Source: Ricinus communis
Taxonomy: Eukaryota; Streptophyta; Magnoliopsida; Malpighiales; Euphorbiaceae
Length of the DNA stretch: 64,000 bases
Direction: 5' to 3'
NCBI RefSeq assembly: GCF_019578655.1
Contig: NC_063262.1
Coordinates: 4,161,582 to 4,225,581 of the forward strand
Shown: piece by piece, positions 50,814 to 62,305 of the stretch
How positions within the stretch are numbered: position 1 is the stretch's first letter
How the letters are laid out: every line of letters begins with the position of its first letter
Notes under the pieces: model-generated
Databases searched by the model: none
Seen by the model: the letters and a program-made list of their open reading frames with translations, nothing else
Told to the model about the DNA's origin: nothing
Translations under genes and position numbers: made by a program

Positions 50814-50848
50814 AAGTGTGAAGTGAGAAGTGAGAAGTGGGAAGTGGG
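50814..50848. promoter_or_regulatory. Five-copy 7-bp repeat AAGTGRG upstream of the zinc-finger gene
   Basis: AGT cores sit at 50815, 50822, 50829, 50836 and 50843, with an exact 7-bp period and 4-bp gaps. The array lies about 60-95 bp upstream of the TATA box of the C2H2 gene. AZF/STZ proteins have been reported to bind A(G/C)T repeats with 3-4 bp gaps. The role as a binding site is inferred. Confidence 0.5.
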
Positions 50849-53800
50849 AGAACGTCGACTAATTTAAATTGTTGGGAGTGAAGTATGGGACGATATGTGC
50901 AAAAAATCTTAGTATATTGGACATGGTGGGCCTATTCCTTTATTGATCGGCGATTCAGGACTTTGCCATAGTAGTTTGTTTACTCGTTCCAAGTCAACAA
51001 CCTGACTGTGTCACTTCTCCAAGAGCAAATCCACAATTGTATGTCTTTTTCCGGAGAACTTTCTAAGAAAATGCTAGCTTTGCCTGTTGTATTTTAGTTT
51101 TACTAGTAGCCATTCTCAGAGATATTATATTATTAGGTCGAAGCTACGAGCTAATATTAAGAAGGCAAAATGTTAAAAATTTTACAGCATATTGATATTG
51201 TTATATAGTTTATCTATAAAATAAGGCAGACAACTATTAACGTTTAAATGACAATCTGAATTAAACTTATTTAAATCTAAGAATATGATTGATGGGAGCA
51301 ATACTCACAAACTGAGTTAAGTTATGGGATTCTCCATCTTATCCATTGACATTGAGTTGATCATTCAAATGAAGCTTTGAGCGAACCTAAAGCATAAACC
51401 CTCCAATAATTCATACAAGACCTAGTTTCTTAGAAGGTTCTTGGCTCAATTGGCTTTTCGTATTGACCACGCCAACCTCTTATTGTCTTTGCAAGTGATA
51501 CATACTTATTTTGCATTGAATTCTAAATGTACGGGAGAAAGCAAGTCAAGTGACTATATACCAAATATCTTATAATCTTATAAGATGGCTTTGTAATAGA
51601 ACGAAACTTAAGAGAATATAATGTGCTTGAGGTTGGACATGGTTTCTAAGTGGTTAGTCATCTGGAAAGGACTAGGGTTATCCCGATTTATAACCCGCAT
51701 GTTACTCGACAATTCAAATGGGACGGTGGCAAGCAAGCACCATCATCTTAGAGGGAGCAGCCCAACATGGTGCTGCCATGTTTGCTAGGTGGCGCTGCAC
51801 ATGGACCCCAAACTTCTCCGGCTGCTAGCTTAGTGTGACTTGGCCCAATTGAAAGATCCATTCGCATTACACCACTGCATGACGACTCCACATGACTCTG
51901 TTGTGACCTAGGAAACATTCATTTGTATTCTATGTATAATTTTGCTTAGCCAGCATGATCATGCTGCTGTTCGGGATCAATTGAATCTACCCATGTATAT
52001 ATCCACACAATAGGTGATTACTACTGGAATCAAAAGCAATTATATATAGGTCATACTATAAATGGTTAAATTCAACCGATTTATATATATATATACTGCA
52101 ATGACATCAGAATCTTATATAAAATTGCACTGGTTTCAAATTAAAGAAAAAATGAAAAGAAAAGAATGCACTGGTAAGTCTTTTGGATATTATTAGAAGG
52201 AATAGAAAGCGACTTTAGTCTTTTTATAAAATTTAATTTATTGAACCGTTTTGTCTAAATCCTGTTCTAGACGAATGCATTGCAATTGCATGGGTTGGTT
52301 TTAATCTAATTCACTCGTAATTGAAAGCAATTGCAAGATGTACCATACAGACTTCTATATAAATAAACCATTAAAGCACTCCATCAATATGGTTTTTCTA
52401 TATTTTATTTCCTTTTTGAATAAGGAAATGAGACCTTAATGCTATGATTTTATTTTTTTTGCCTTTATTATTATTATTTTTAATATAAAAAAAACAACTC
52501 GTATTTTGATACCTTTTGTTAAAATATATGTTTTCGCTGGCATAAGTCTCTAAATTTTTTTTTTTTATCTCCATTAAAAACCTTAGCAGTATATACGTTG
52601 GCAAGGTAGAGTTATTCTTATTGCACACCTTATATAATCTTTCAATTTATTCAAAGAATTTACTTGTAAAAGCATGAACTCAATTAAGGTTGATCGGTTT
52701 TTCTCAAAAGAAACATAAGGCTAATCAGTAATTAGACCTCTTCATAAATTCATATATCATCCGAAAGCTTCATACAATTAGTGTTGTTAATATTTGTTGA
52801 TTTGTTCTTTCACTGATTTAATATAATTTAATAAAGAAAATACTAAATAGTAATAGTATAAAAATAAAATTTATATAGAGGAACACTATGAGATTGTAAG
52901 AAAAAATAATTAAATTTTTATTAAAAAACGAAAAATACTAATTATTATATGTCCAATACGGAAAGATATGAGGAAAAATTAAAGTAATATGTCATGCATT
53001 AACTAATAATAAAAGTTTCAAATTTTATTCTTAAAAAAAACATAAATTATAATAAATTATTAAATTATTTAAAATTTATAATATAATAAATATTAGTTAA
53101 TTTAACTGATCATCGTTATTGATTTAACTCTATCTTGAATAATTATATAACATCTCTATATTCACTCAATTCAAATATATATAATTATTTTATTTTTTAT
53201 TATGTGAAAACTAACAAGTCCAACTACTCTTAGATAAGATAAAGAGTATTTCAATTTAATTTAATGAATTGGAAATATTTAAATATAAATTAATTGTCTA
53301 AAAGTCTAGTTACTTCAGTAAAATTATATAATTAGTCTCAACTATAATTTAATTCATAAATATAAAATCTAATTACATATAACAACTATAGATACAAATA
53401 CAAAATATAAATTATTTTATAAAATAATATAATTGGGATAGAATTGATAGAGTAATTATGTGATAAATGTATTTCCTTACAAAATAGATAGACTCTTAGA
53501 TTACTAAAAAAATGGAATATTAACGTTAATTGAATAAAAAACTAAAATTGTAAGAGAAATAAAATCAATAACAAAATCTATCTGATAAAATATGTGGATA
53601 TTAATTATTAAAAAAGTTATATGATGAACCCAAAGTATGAAAATATAGTTAAACGATGTTAATGATTTATATCAAAAAAACTATAAACAAAAACTCGTTT
53701 AATTTATATATATTTTAATTGTGAAATAGCACTAGATGAATTAATTCTACTTATATATTACAAAAATGCATGATAGATTATCTCGTAGTACACATTATCG

Positions 53801-55708
53801 GATTTAATATAGATAGATTAAAAAATATGCAACATATTTCTGAGATGAATATAAATTTAGAAGCCTATAAATATTAAATTGAATGAATCATATTTACTAA
53901 ACAAAAATATAATGAGATGCTCAGAAAAATAAAATTTTGATTTTCATTAATATTGAATCAACTTATTTATGATAATTTATTAATATTAATTTAGACTATA
54001 AAATATTTGAGTTTAATTATTTAAAATTTTAAAAATTAAGTTAACTAATGCAATTAGTTTTCAAAAATAAAATTTAAATGAACTACTCATAATTTAAAAA
54101 TTATGTAATTTATTAACATTAATAATATATATTATTATAAATTTAGTAATTATCTTTTAAATTAATGAATTTAATTATTAATATTTATATGCAACATATG
54201 TGAATAAATAAATATAAAATTATATGTATATTTTTATATATTAAACTTAAAAGGGTTTTTGGAAGTAAGCCGACTAGGCTAAACTGTTTACTCGTAAGGA
54301 TTTAGATTGCCCAAGCCCAACATAAACTGTCCCAATTTTTATATCTTGCGCAAGTGCTGCTGTCCATTTCACTGATATAACATGAGGCTCTCCGAAGCTT
54401 TTAGAAGCGGCTCTTAATATTTTGCGGTGCATATAATCGGGGATGAAACTTTGACGCGTATTTTTGTTAATCTAATACGAGTGAATCTAATCGGACAGAT
54501 TTGGATAAAAATAAATAGATTTACGATGGATTTAACATTTAATTTTATTATCGGTGTCAGTTTTAAGTCTGGTTTAAATTTAAATACATAAATATTCGTT
54601 ATTCAAATTCAATTTTATAAATAAATATAAATATATCTGATACCTTATTCTTAATCATTTTGTTTTTCGAGATTTGAACCTTAGATCATTAATGCAGGTA
54701 ATTTCGTATATTTAACTCCATTAGACTCTAATTAGATGAATGTAGATATTAATAAATATATTTATGACTTTACATATCGGATTCGGATTTTATTCGAATT
54801 TATATGTGCATATATTCATCACTCGAATCAATTATATAAACAGATATAAGTACAAAGTACCCTACCTGATACCTTATTCTTCATTATTTTGTTCTTCATA
54901 ATATTTGAATCTTATATCTTTTATAAAAAGAAAAAAAAATTATCATTAAGTCATTTAGATTTTTTTTAAAAAACATGTATATTAATAATTGATGTATGTA
55001 TAAAATAAAATAATAAAATAATAAATTTATTAATTTTATTGCAAGTGAAAATTAAATTCTACTTATTGGTAAAAGAATATATCATTAAAAAATTATTATT
55101 AGTATCCAATATATTAATATTTTTAATTATATAGTGCTAATATAATATTAATCATATTCATTAAATAATTTATGTTAAAAATGTGTCTTTTTATTAATTA
55201 ATATAATTTTCTATTAATTTTTTAATAAATTAATATTACATCATTAGTTGTCGTAACTATTGACTGTTTATTCATACAGTGTTAAAATGTAAAAGATATC
55301 GTAAAATTTTTTTGTTAGCAACTTAAATTCAAAAATATTATTATAGTATCCAACCTAAGATATTAATTTTTCAATTTATAATTATGTAGTACTAATACAG
55401 TATTAATTATAATTATTAAATAATTTTTAATAATTAATATTGATATAAAAAATTTATATTATTTTATTATACAGTAAAATTTAAAATTTAGTTTTTATTT
55501 TTAATTTTAATCAATTAATTTCATTTTTACTATTAAAATAAAATATTAATAAGTACATATAGTGTGTTATTATATTTAAAATAAATAAAATTATAAAATT
55601 TAATTTTTATTTTTATTTTCTATAGTATTAAAATTCAATATTTATCTGAAAATTAAAAGCATATATATAAATTTAAGAAATATTTTTATTAATAAAATAA
55701 AAATAAAA

Positions 55709-55750
<42 letters not shown>

Positions 55751-56419
55751 TTCTAAAACCTAAAATTTTATTGACGTGTATATTTAATTTTGATATATAA
55801 AATTATTATTTCAATATATATATAACTCAAATTTATATATAATTTTATAATTTATTCTATTAATTTATTAATTAATAATTATTCCTAATACTTCATTTCT
55901 ATGCAATTGGGAAAGGGATTTCCCATTTCGAATTGCACTAGGCATAGAATGTGGCCCTTTTAGGCAGCTAGAGGTTGAAGAAATGACACATCCGCTTGAA
56001 ACGAGAGGCTGCTTGAGACGAGACACTTTCCTGAAAGCAGGGATAAATATTTATTTTAATCCTAATAAATAACATATTTATAATAAATTAATATTTAATT
56101 AAATAATAATTAATTTTTTAATTAAATAATAATTATTTAAAAAATATTATTTTAAATTGAATGCACCCCTATAACCCCATATTTAGTAATTTCCGAACTC
56201 TTTCTTCGGTATTGAGAATCGTCAAAATAAGCAAAAACACTATTTCTACGGAAAATACCCCTTTCTCCTCGGTCCACAAAGACAAAATGTAGGAAAGGAC
56301 TTTGTCAAAAACTACCTCGAAGGAGTCAAAGACACAAGGGATATGTTTCCATAAATAATTGAAATTCAATTTCTGTATCTTCAATTTTTGGAAACTTATA
56401 AAGTATATTTTAATTTTAT

Positions 56420-56640
56420 ATTAATTAATAAATTAATATTTTAATTAAATAATTATAATATAAATATAATATTTTTAGATATTATATTCACAAACTAATA
56501 AAATTTTTAAAAAATAAAAAATATGTAAAAAATTAATTTACTATTATTTTTTAAAATATTAAAAATTTATTAAATTGTATTTATATATTTAATTTTATAA
56601 TTAAAATATAATAACGGTCATGCAATACACGGTAATCTTT
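56420..56640. repeat. AT-rich dispersed repeat, copy 2
   Basis: The last 120 bp resemble the end of the copy at 28600-28935. They share AAATTTATTAAATTGTAT, TTTATAATTAAAATA-ATAA and then GGTCATGCAATACACGG where copy 1 has GGACGTGCAATGTACATG. Confidence 0.4.
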
Positions 56641-56999
56641 TTTTATATATATATTTAATTTTTGACATATAAATTTTTTAATTTAACATGTGTATTTAAT
56701 TTTTTGACACATCAAAAATTTAAATTTATATATAATTTTATAATTTTTCTATTAATTTAGTAATTTATAAATTACATTTCTAATTAAATACTAACTCTAA
56801 TCCTAAATATAATATATTAATTATATTTTGATACTATATTAACTAATAAATAATTTTTTAATTATATAACAATATCAATTTTATCATAAAAATAATATAT
56901 TAATTATTTTTTAATATTATATTAATAAATAAATTAATTTTATAATTAAATAATAATTATAATTTTAAAAATAACAATTTAAATTTTATTATAATATTA

Positions 57000-57290
57000 T
57001 ATTTAGAAATAAATAAATTTTTAATTATATAATAAATTTTTAATTTTTTTAGATAATAGTATCAATTATATTAATATATTAATTTATATGATATTAAAAT
57101 TAATTAATAATAATTTTTATATTATTATATTAATAAAATTTTAAAAAATTAAAAACATTAAAAATAATTAATTTATTATTATTTTCTAAAATTTTATGAA
57201 TTAATGTCAAATATTTAAAATCTATTAATTTATACCTCTCAATTTAATTATGTAATTAAAATAATAATAAGAATTATATAAAATATATGT
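57000..57290. repeat. AT-rich dispersed repeat, copy 3
   Basis: It follows copy 1 over about 280 bp (ATTATATTTAxxAATAAAT start, TTTTTATATTATT, AAAAACATTAAAAATA and TTATTATTATTTTCTAAAATTT) but lacks the terminal GTGCAATG word. Confidence 0.4.
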
Positions 57291-57490
57291 ATAAATGATT
57301 AATTATATTTAAATTTAAAATAAAATATTACATGTAAATTTAAGAAAAATAAAAGAAATTATGGAATCTTAATCAAAACAATCCATGTAGTTTTGATATA
57401 ACACAAATGATATTTTAAAAATCCTAATTCTATTTTCATCTCAACGTCACAGCCTCCACCCTCACAGACCGTCTTTGCAGTCACCAAAAC

Positions 57491-57573
57491 TTGCTGTCTC
57501 ACCGTCACCCTTGCTGCCGTCACCTCCGCCCTTGCTGTCGTCGCCGTCGCCCTTGTTGCAGTCGCCTCCGCAA
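57491..57573. repeat. GC-rich 21-bp minisatellite, 4 units
   Basis: Four units of 20-21 bp with the pattern TTGCTGYCGTCRCCKYCGCCC start at 57491, 57511, 57532 and 57553. They form a sharp GC-rich island in very AT-rich DNA, about 300 bp upstream of the probable promoter of the 58.1-kb gene. The minus strand reads as Ala/Thr/Arg heptads in an open frame, but that frame lacks other support. Confidence 0.8.
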
Positions 57574-57872
57574 GGCCAAAATGGTCAGCAGACAATCAGA
57601 TCTATATGCAACAGTTGTTCTTTAATTTCAATTTCTTGTTCTTTGCTTTGGAAGTGACTCCCATGATAGCATCAAAACAAAGGTATATAAATAATGGTTT
57701 AAGAATTTACAGTGTCATACTATGATAGAGACTTTTCTGAAGATACTAGTGAGAGTTTCTGAATTAATCTTAAGTGTTGAATCAAACAGAAGCCGTTTTT
57801 TAAACGGATTCGGGTACTGTCTTTTAATCGTCGGATATCTTTAAATGGGCGGTACCTACTCGTTGCAATCCC

Positions 57873-57883
57873 TATATATAAAA
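57873..57883 (+). promoter_or_regulatory. Probable TATA box of the coiled-coil protein gene
   Basis: TATATATAAAA lies about 260 bp upstream of the ATG at 58142. The expected leader is about 230 nt and contains A-rich and CT-rich stretches. It also contains an upstream ATG frame that I cannot judge. Confidence 0.45.
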
Positions 57884-58141
57884 GTAATATAATTGTCCCA
57901 GAACGCTTTCTTTAACGAGCACCCACTACTGTTCTACAGAAAAAAAAGAAAAAGAAAAAAGAAAAAAAACATATATCTAATTTTTCTCTCATTCATAATT
58001 TTGTTACTGAATAATTTTTTTTCCCTAGAAAGTCCCTGTTTCTCTCCAAAAATACGAAAAAGAGAGAAAGAGCCTGTATTACGAACCGTTAAGTTGAGCG
58101 AAAGGCATCGTATATTAGGGTTTTGATCAGAACTTGCAATT

Positions 58142-59301
58142 ATGGATCCTAGATATTCTGGGGAGACATTGAAGTAAGTTTTTATCAACTTCAATTTTAG
58201 TTAGCATTGCTTCTTTTTTTTTTTTCCTTTCAGTTGTTGAAACTGAGTTTTCATTTATTTATTTATTGAAGACATTTGGAGAAGCAGAATGAGTTGTTAA
58301 TGCACGCATATAATTCAGTGTCTCATGAATTGCATAAGCTTCAGGTTGGTTCTTTTTTTTTTTTTTTTTGGTTTAAGACTATTGCTTTTGTTTATCTTGA
58401 ATCTTGAATATTCCAAATATTGACATTTATATTTTGATTGTGAATCTATGAATTAGGATAAAATGCAGAAAGAAATTGGAATGGTCTAAAAAAAATATGA
58501 TTAATTTTTTATCCACTTTAAGGTCATTTCATCACTTGCAGGTTGAGGAAGAAATGCTGATGCGCAAATTTTATCAACTTATGGCTGCACACGGTTTACC
58601 TAAAAAGGTATTCTTATCTTATCTTCCATGTTCGATCATTATATCAGTAGACTTTATAATAATTGTTCAAAAGAAAAATTACGGTACAAGGAGAGTGATC
58701 AGGAAGTGTCAAATGTTAGTGTGTCAGGATTGAATAATGGGTAAAATAATGTTTGTGAAGCTTTGAATAGTTGTTGAATTTTGATAAAATATGTTAAGGC
58801 TCTGTTATGTGTTTCCGGGTATGTTAAGATCTCTTTCAGTTGCTGACTGAAACAATAATATACATGATTGAAGTTGAACACTTTTAAGTGAGATGTGTTG
58901 GTTTGCAAGAACAGAATTCTGATGTTGCCCATGAAAGTGAGAAGTACTTTTCATTTTTGTTATGATCATGGGATGGAAAAAGATTGATTGTTGCAATGCC
59001 TATACTCATTGGAAGGCTAAGTGAACATCTATACCATTGAAAATTATCTTGATCTTTTGATACTTAGGGAAAGTTGATTGCTTTAGAATCCAAGTATTGG
59101 CAGTGTATGACTGTCAGTTTTCTTGGTCAGAATTTTTTAATGTCAAATCCTTTTCAGAATGAAGGCAATGCCGAGATGAAAGATGGGAGGGGAGTTGGAG
59201 ATTCTACTGCTTTACTGACAAATACCAGCGATGATTCCATCAGTGGTGAAAATGGGCAAGCAACTGCATTAGTTCCTACTAGTAGCAATGAACAAGAATG
59301 A
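58142..59301 (+). CDS. Small conserved-looking coiled-coil protein of unknown function, 4 exons, 104 aa
   Basis: Exons are 58142-58173, 58272-58344, 58542-58607 and 59158-59301. All introns are GT-AG and the joined frame is 315 nt with a TGA stop. The product starts MDPRYSGETLKHLEKQNELL. Residues 8-55 are rich in Leu, Glu and Lys with Leu/Met spacing that predicts one long amphipathic helix or coiled coil (HELHKLQVEEEMLMRKFYQL). Residues 58-104 are polar and Ser/Thr/Gly-rich, likely disordered. There is no signal peptide or membrane segment. I do not recognise the family with certainty, though the N-terminal wording feels like a conserved plant protein. Clean splice sites and a joined frame through four exons argue for a real gene. 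The last acceptor is the least certain, because a longer upstream frame exists. Confidence 0.7.
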
Positions 59302-60349
59302 GGATATCAATTTTGTATTGAATTTATGACGATCTTCTATCTTTTATTGTGGGCATTTCTTCTTTCTTTTTTTTTAACATCCTCTCTTTTCCTCCAATAC
59401 AACTGCAAATTTTGTTGACTAAAATGTTTGTTTGATGCAATAGTTTCATCAATTGTAAATACTGTCTGCAGACTTCTTCAGATAACAAGATGTCTATTCA
59501 GGTTGACGCTATGTTGTTGCTTGAATTTTATCAGATGAAATTTGTTGAACTTGCCAGTGAAGAACTGAGTTGGCAGAATAAGATGTGAATGTCCTTTGAT
59601 TTATCTTTGATCATTTGACCTTGTAGCGATAATTATCTTTATCATTGTTGCCGATGGTTAACAATTTGAATAGACAATCTGAAATTCTAGAATTTTTGGG
59701 ATACACATGAGCTGCTTTTGATTCCTTCTTTTTTTTTTTTTCGAAATGTCCAAATATCAACTGCAATTGAATATGAACAGCCAATGGATTGCATGAACAG
59801 ACTGCACATCAGCAAAATTTGTAAGGTCATGCGGATTCTGCATTTCTTCTTTCCATAGAAGAGCTTATTTTCATTCTGCTGCCTTGACAGGCTTTGAAAT
59901 ATGCTGCTCAGGAGTAAGGCCATAAGCCTCAAAAGAACTAATATTGTAGCACAGTACTATGTATGGGGGATTGTCTGTTGCAAGGAATTATTCATTTTTC
60001 TTATGAAAATTCAAGCATAAGTGAAGATAACCTGCAATTTCATTTGGGAATTTCTCTGGTTAAATGTTGCTTTGTAGACCAATTGAAAGTGAGCAGCAAA
60101 AGTTTTCAGTTTGCGAAACAAAGACACAAGTTTAACAAGATGAGCAAAGTTCTGTAAAGAAAATCTCCAATCAAAATAAAGCACCAGCAAACATGATCAT
60201 GTCTTTGATTATTTTGGCATGGTATCATCATATACCACCAGTTTATTTATCTCTATTCTTTTCACTAATCTTTTGTCACATCAATGCTTGGTATGAGATC
60301 ACAACTAACCAAAAAAATACTTAAATTGATTCATGTCACTAGATAACAA
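59302..60349. other. 3' flank and spacer, nothing recognised
   Basis: This should contain the 3' UTR of the small coiled-coil gene, followed by spacer. Short open frames of 60-80 codons have no recognisable features. Confidence 0.5.
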
Positions 60350-60421
60350 ATCAGAGTGGCGCAGCGGAAGCGTGGTGGGCCCATAACCCACAGGTCCCAG
60401 GATCGAAACCTGGCTCTGATA
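60350..60421 (+). tRNA. Initiator tRNA-Met (CAT)
   Basis: 72 nt that fold as a standard cloverleaf. Acceptor arm ATCAGAG pairs with CTCTGAT, with the initiator-type A1:U72 end. The anticodon stem has three G:C pairs beside the loop, and anticodon CAT is at 60382-60384 in the loop CCCATAA. The A box TGGCGCAGCGG is at 60357-60367 and the B box GGATCGAAACC at 60400-60410. A CAA motif directly upstream and a TTTT run at 60446-60449 suit RNA polymerase III start and stop. There is no intron. It matches the plant initiator tRNA from memory and not the elongator, and is the primer type for copia B and C. Confidence 0.97.
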
Positions 60422-60445
60422 TCAGAGAGGCTTCCGAAGTAATTA

Positions 60446-60449
60446 TTTT
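60446..60449 (+). terminator. Pol III terminator of the initiator tRNA gene
   Basis: First run of four T on the sense strand, 25 nt past the end of the mature tRNA sequence. Confidence 0.6.
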
Positions 60450-60729
60450 ACCTTTTGTTACTTATTTTTTTGGATTTTCCAGAAAAAAAAGCAAAATTCC
60501 TGAAAGCAAATTTTTTTTTTTTGAAGGAAGAAAAACTTCTACTTCGTTGAAAAAGTGAAATTAACCATATTGCTATGTTATTTATTATATTGAAGATTGT
60601 CATATATTCTTATATTTAAGCATGATATCAACTTAGACTAAATTGTTTAGCAAACATTAGATTCATACAAACCCAGTAGCGTCATGGTTCATATATAAAA
60701 ACGTTTTTATCATATTGTGGTTAATAGCA

Positions 60730-61752
60730 AATGATAATATTAGAAGTTGTTGCCAAAGGTGTTCCAGTAGCTTAGAAGGATGTAATGTCCTCCCAAACGA
60801 GGGGAGCTGGGCAAAAAGGATTTTACTGCCTGGAACGAAGCAGCAGCTTCAAATCATGTTTGGGGATCTCATTTGCAGTAAGACTACTCTTTGGTAGAAG
60901 TGGGTCAAGCCTCAAACGATTGAGTTTTCTGGGGATTGACCAAACCATTTGTGGTTCTTGGATTTGGAGGCACCTGATAGCTTTGTAATGTGAGTTGCAA
61001 CAATTTCTTAGACTTCACACTTGGTAATGGTTAATGTTTTAAATTCTGTTCAGATCCTTGGCTTGACGCAGGACTAAGACTGAGTTATTTCTAGAAATCA
61101 GTTTAGCTGATGCTGATATCTCTAGATAGGCTCGATGTTGCTTTTGTATGGAGGAATAACAACTGGATTTTGCCTGATACAGTTGATGAAACAACACTGT
61201 AGGGTTGGGATTTTGTCAAGAAATTCCAGAATTAGAGAAGATACTGAAGAAGAGATCAAATGGAAGCTTAGTAATTCTGGTAGATTCAAAATAGGTGATG
61301 CCTATGAAGCCGTGAGAAGAACGGATAGTAAGGTGCCTGGTTCAAAAGCTGATTTGAGGAAATAATATACCCAGACACAGCTTCATCTGTTGGCTGGCCA
61401 TGAGAAGAAGATTAAAAAAAAAAATTCTAGATTAATGAGATGTAATGTTGTCCAAGATGATAAGCGTGCCTCATGTGAGAAGGCTCGCGAGACTATCAAT
61501 CATCCGCAGGCTTGTAAGGTTACTAGAAGTCCATATTCTTGGAAGGAAAGTTTCCTGGCTTTTCAGAAAGGTTACCGGCAAATCTGAAGTTAGCAAAATC
61601 AGAAGATTTGCTTTCACATCCCCATTATACTTGATTTGGTTTGCAATGAACCAGAGTCTTCAAGTCTCTCGTGTTAATGAGAAACAAGTACAACTGAAAA
61701 TTAGAGTGTTTACAGGGTATGTCTCTGAGATGCTCGGCAGATGGAAGTGAAT
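60730..61752 (+). mobile_element. LINE remnant (zf-RVT region of non-LTR ORF2)
   Basis: Reading across frameshifts gives the pattern of the C-terminal part of plant LINE ORF2. It runs as S-L-E-G-C, then AWNEAAASNHVW, then LSFLGIDQTICGSWIWRHL, then DPWLDAGLRLSYF, then EEIKWKLSNSGRFKIGDAYEAVR, RHSFICWLA, ETINH, and finally KIRRFAFTSPLYLIWFAMNQ. These correspond to the W-x-L-x-x-S-G-x-F-S/K zf-RVT signature and the I-W-x-x-R-N-like motif. Small open frames of 60-100 codons here are fragments of it. No reverse transcriptase core, poly-A tail or target duplication was found, so the ends are approximate. Confidence 0.75.
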
Positions 61753-62305
61753 AGTCTTTTTATTTCTTGACGTTCGTAACTGGCTCCGATTTGCTTAATT
61801 AGCAGTGAGTTGTAATCTTTGTTGTTTGTTTGCTATTAATAGATTTCCTATAGACGAATATAGTTGTGATAAAATCTTCTTTGTTTCTATATAAATCTCC
61901 AAGAATTTAGTATCATGTAATTGGAGTTTAGACACAGAAGAGCAAAACCTTAGATGAATTAACAAAATTATCAACTATCCACAAATAAAATGAACAAAAG
62001 AGGATCAAATATATAGAGATGCAATCTCTGATATCAATGGAGAGAAAATTAACATGGTTTGATCTATCAAAGATACTACTCAAAAGAGCATTTTTGTGCA
62101 CCACCAAAGCTACATTAAATAAACAGAACACAACAAAATTTCCTGAAAGACAATCTCTACATGCCATCTGCTAGTGTAATTACTAGATAGTAAGAGTAAA
62201 GTAGACAGATACTCCTTCCAATCATACCCTACCAGCTCTACTTTGTACCAAAACAAAAACCATTAATATTCTCTATTTCTAACTTGCATAATTGCTTGAC
62301 TATCT
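61753..62305. other. Spacer and 3' UTR of the GH17-X8 gene
   Basis: No gene seen. The right part is expected to be the 3' UTR of the minus-strand GH17-X8 gene. Confidence 0.5.

Larger units (their letters stand above)
50860..57480. other. Very AT-rich gene desert
   Basis: Almost no open frames above 75 codons and no recognisable domain. About 52.6-57.4 kb is extremely AT-rich, with poly-A/T and TA tracts such as 55716-55746. It includes copies of an AT-rich dispersed repeat at 56420-56640 and 57000-57290. A local direct repeat with CTGATACCTTATTCTT occurs at about 54639 and 54868. Sequence at 51650-52000 is less AT-rich but unrecognised. Confidence 0.55.

Noticed and set aside
51948..51966. 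GCCAGCATGATC resembles part of miR167, within the palindrome CAGCATGATCATGCTG
   Set aside because: Only 12 bases match, the flanks do not match, and no extended hairpin arm with a miRNA star is visible.
57359..57595. Ala/Thr/Arg-rich minus-strand frame with heptad repeats
   Set aside because: It is the translation of the 21-bp GC-rich minisatellite; the remainder of the frame is AT-rich spacer.
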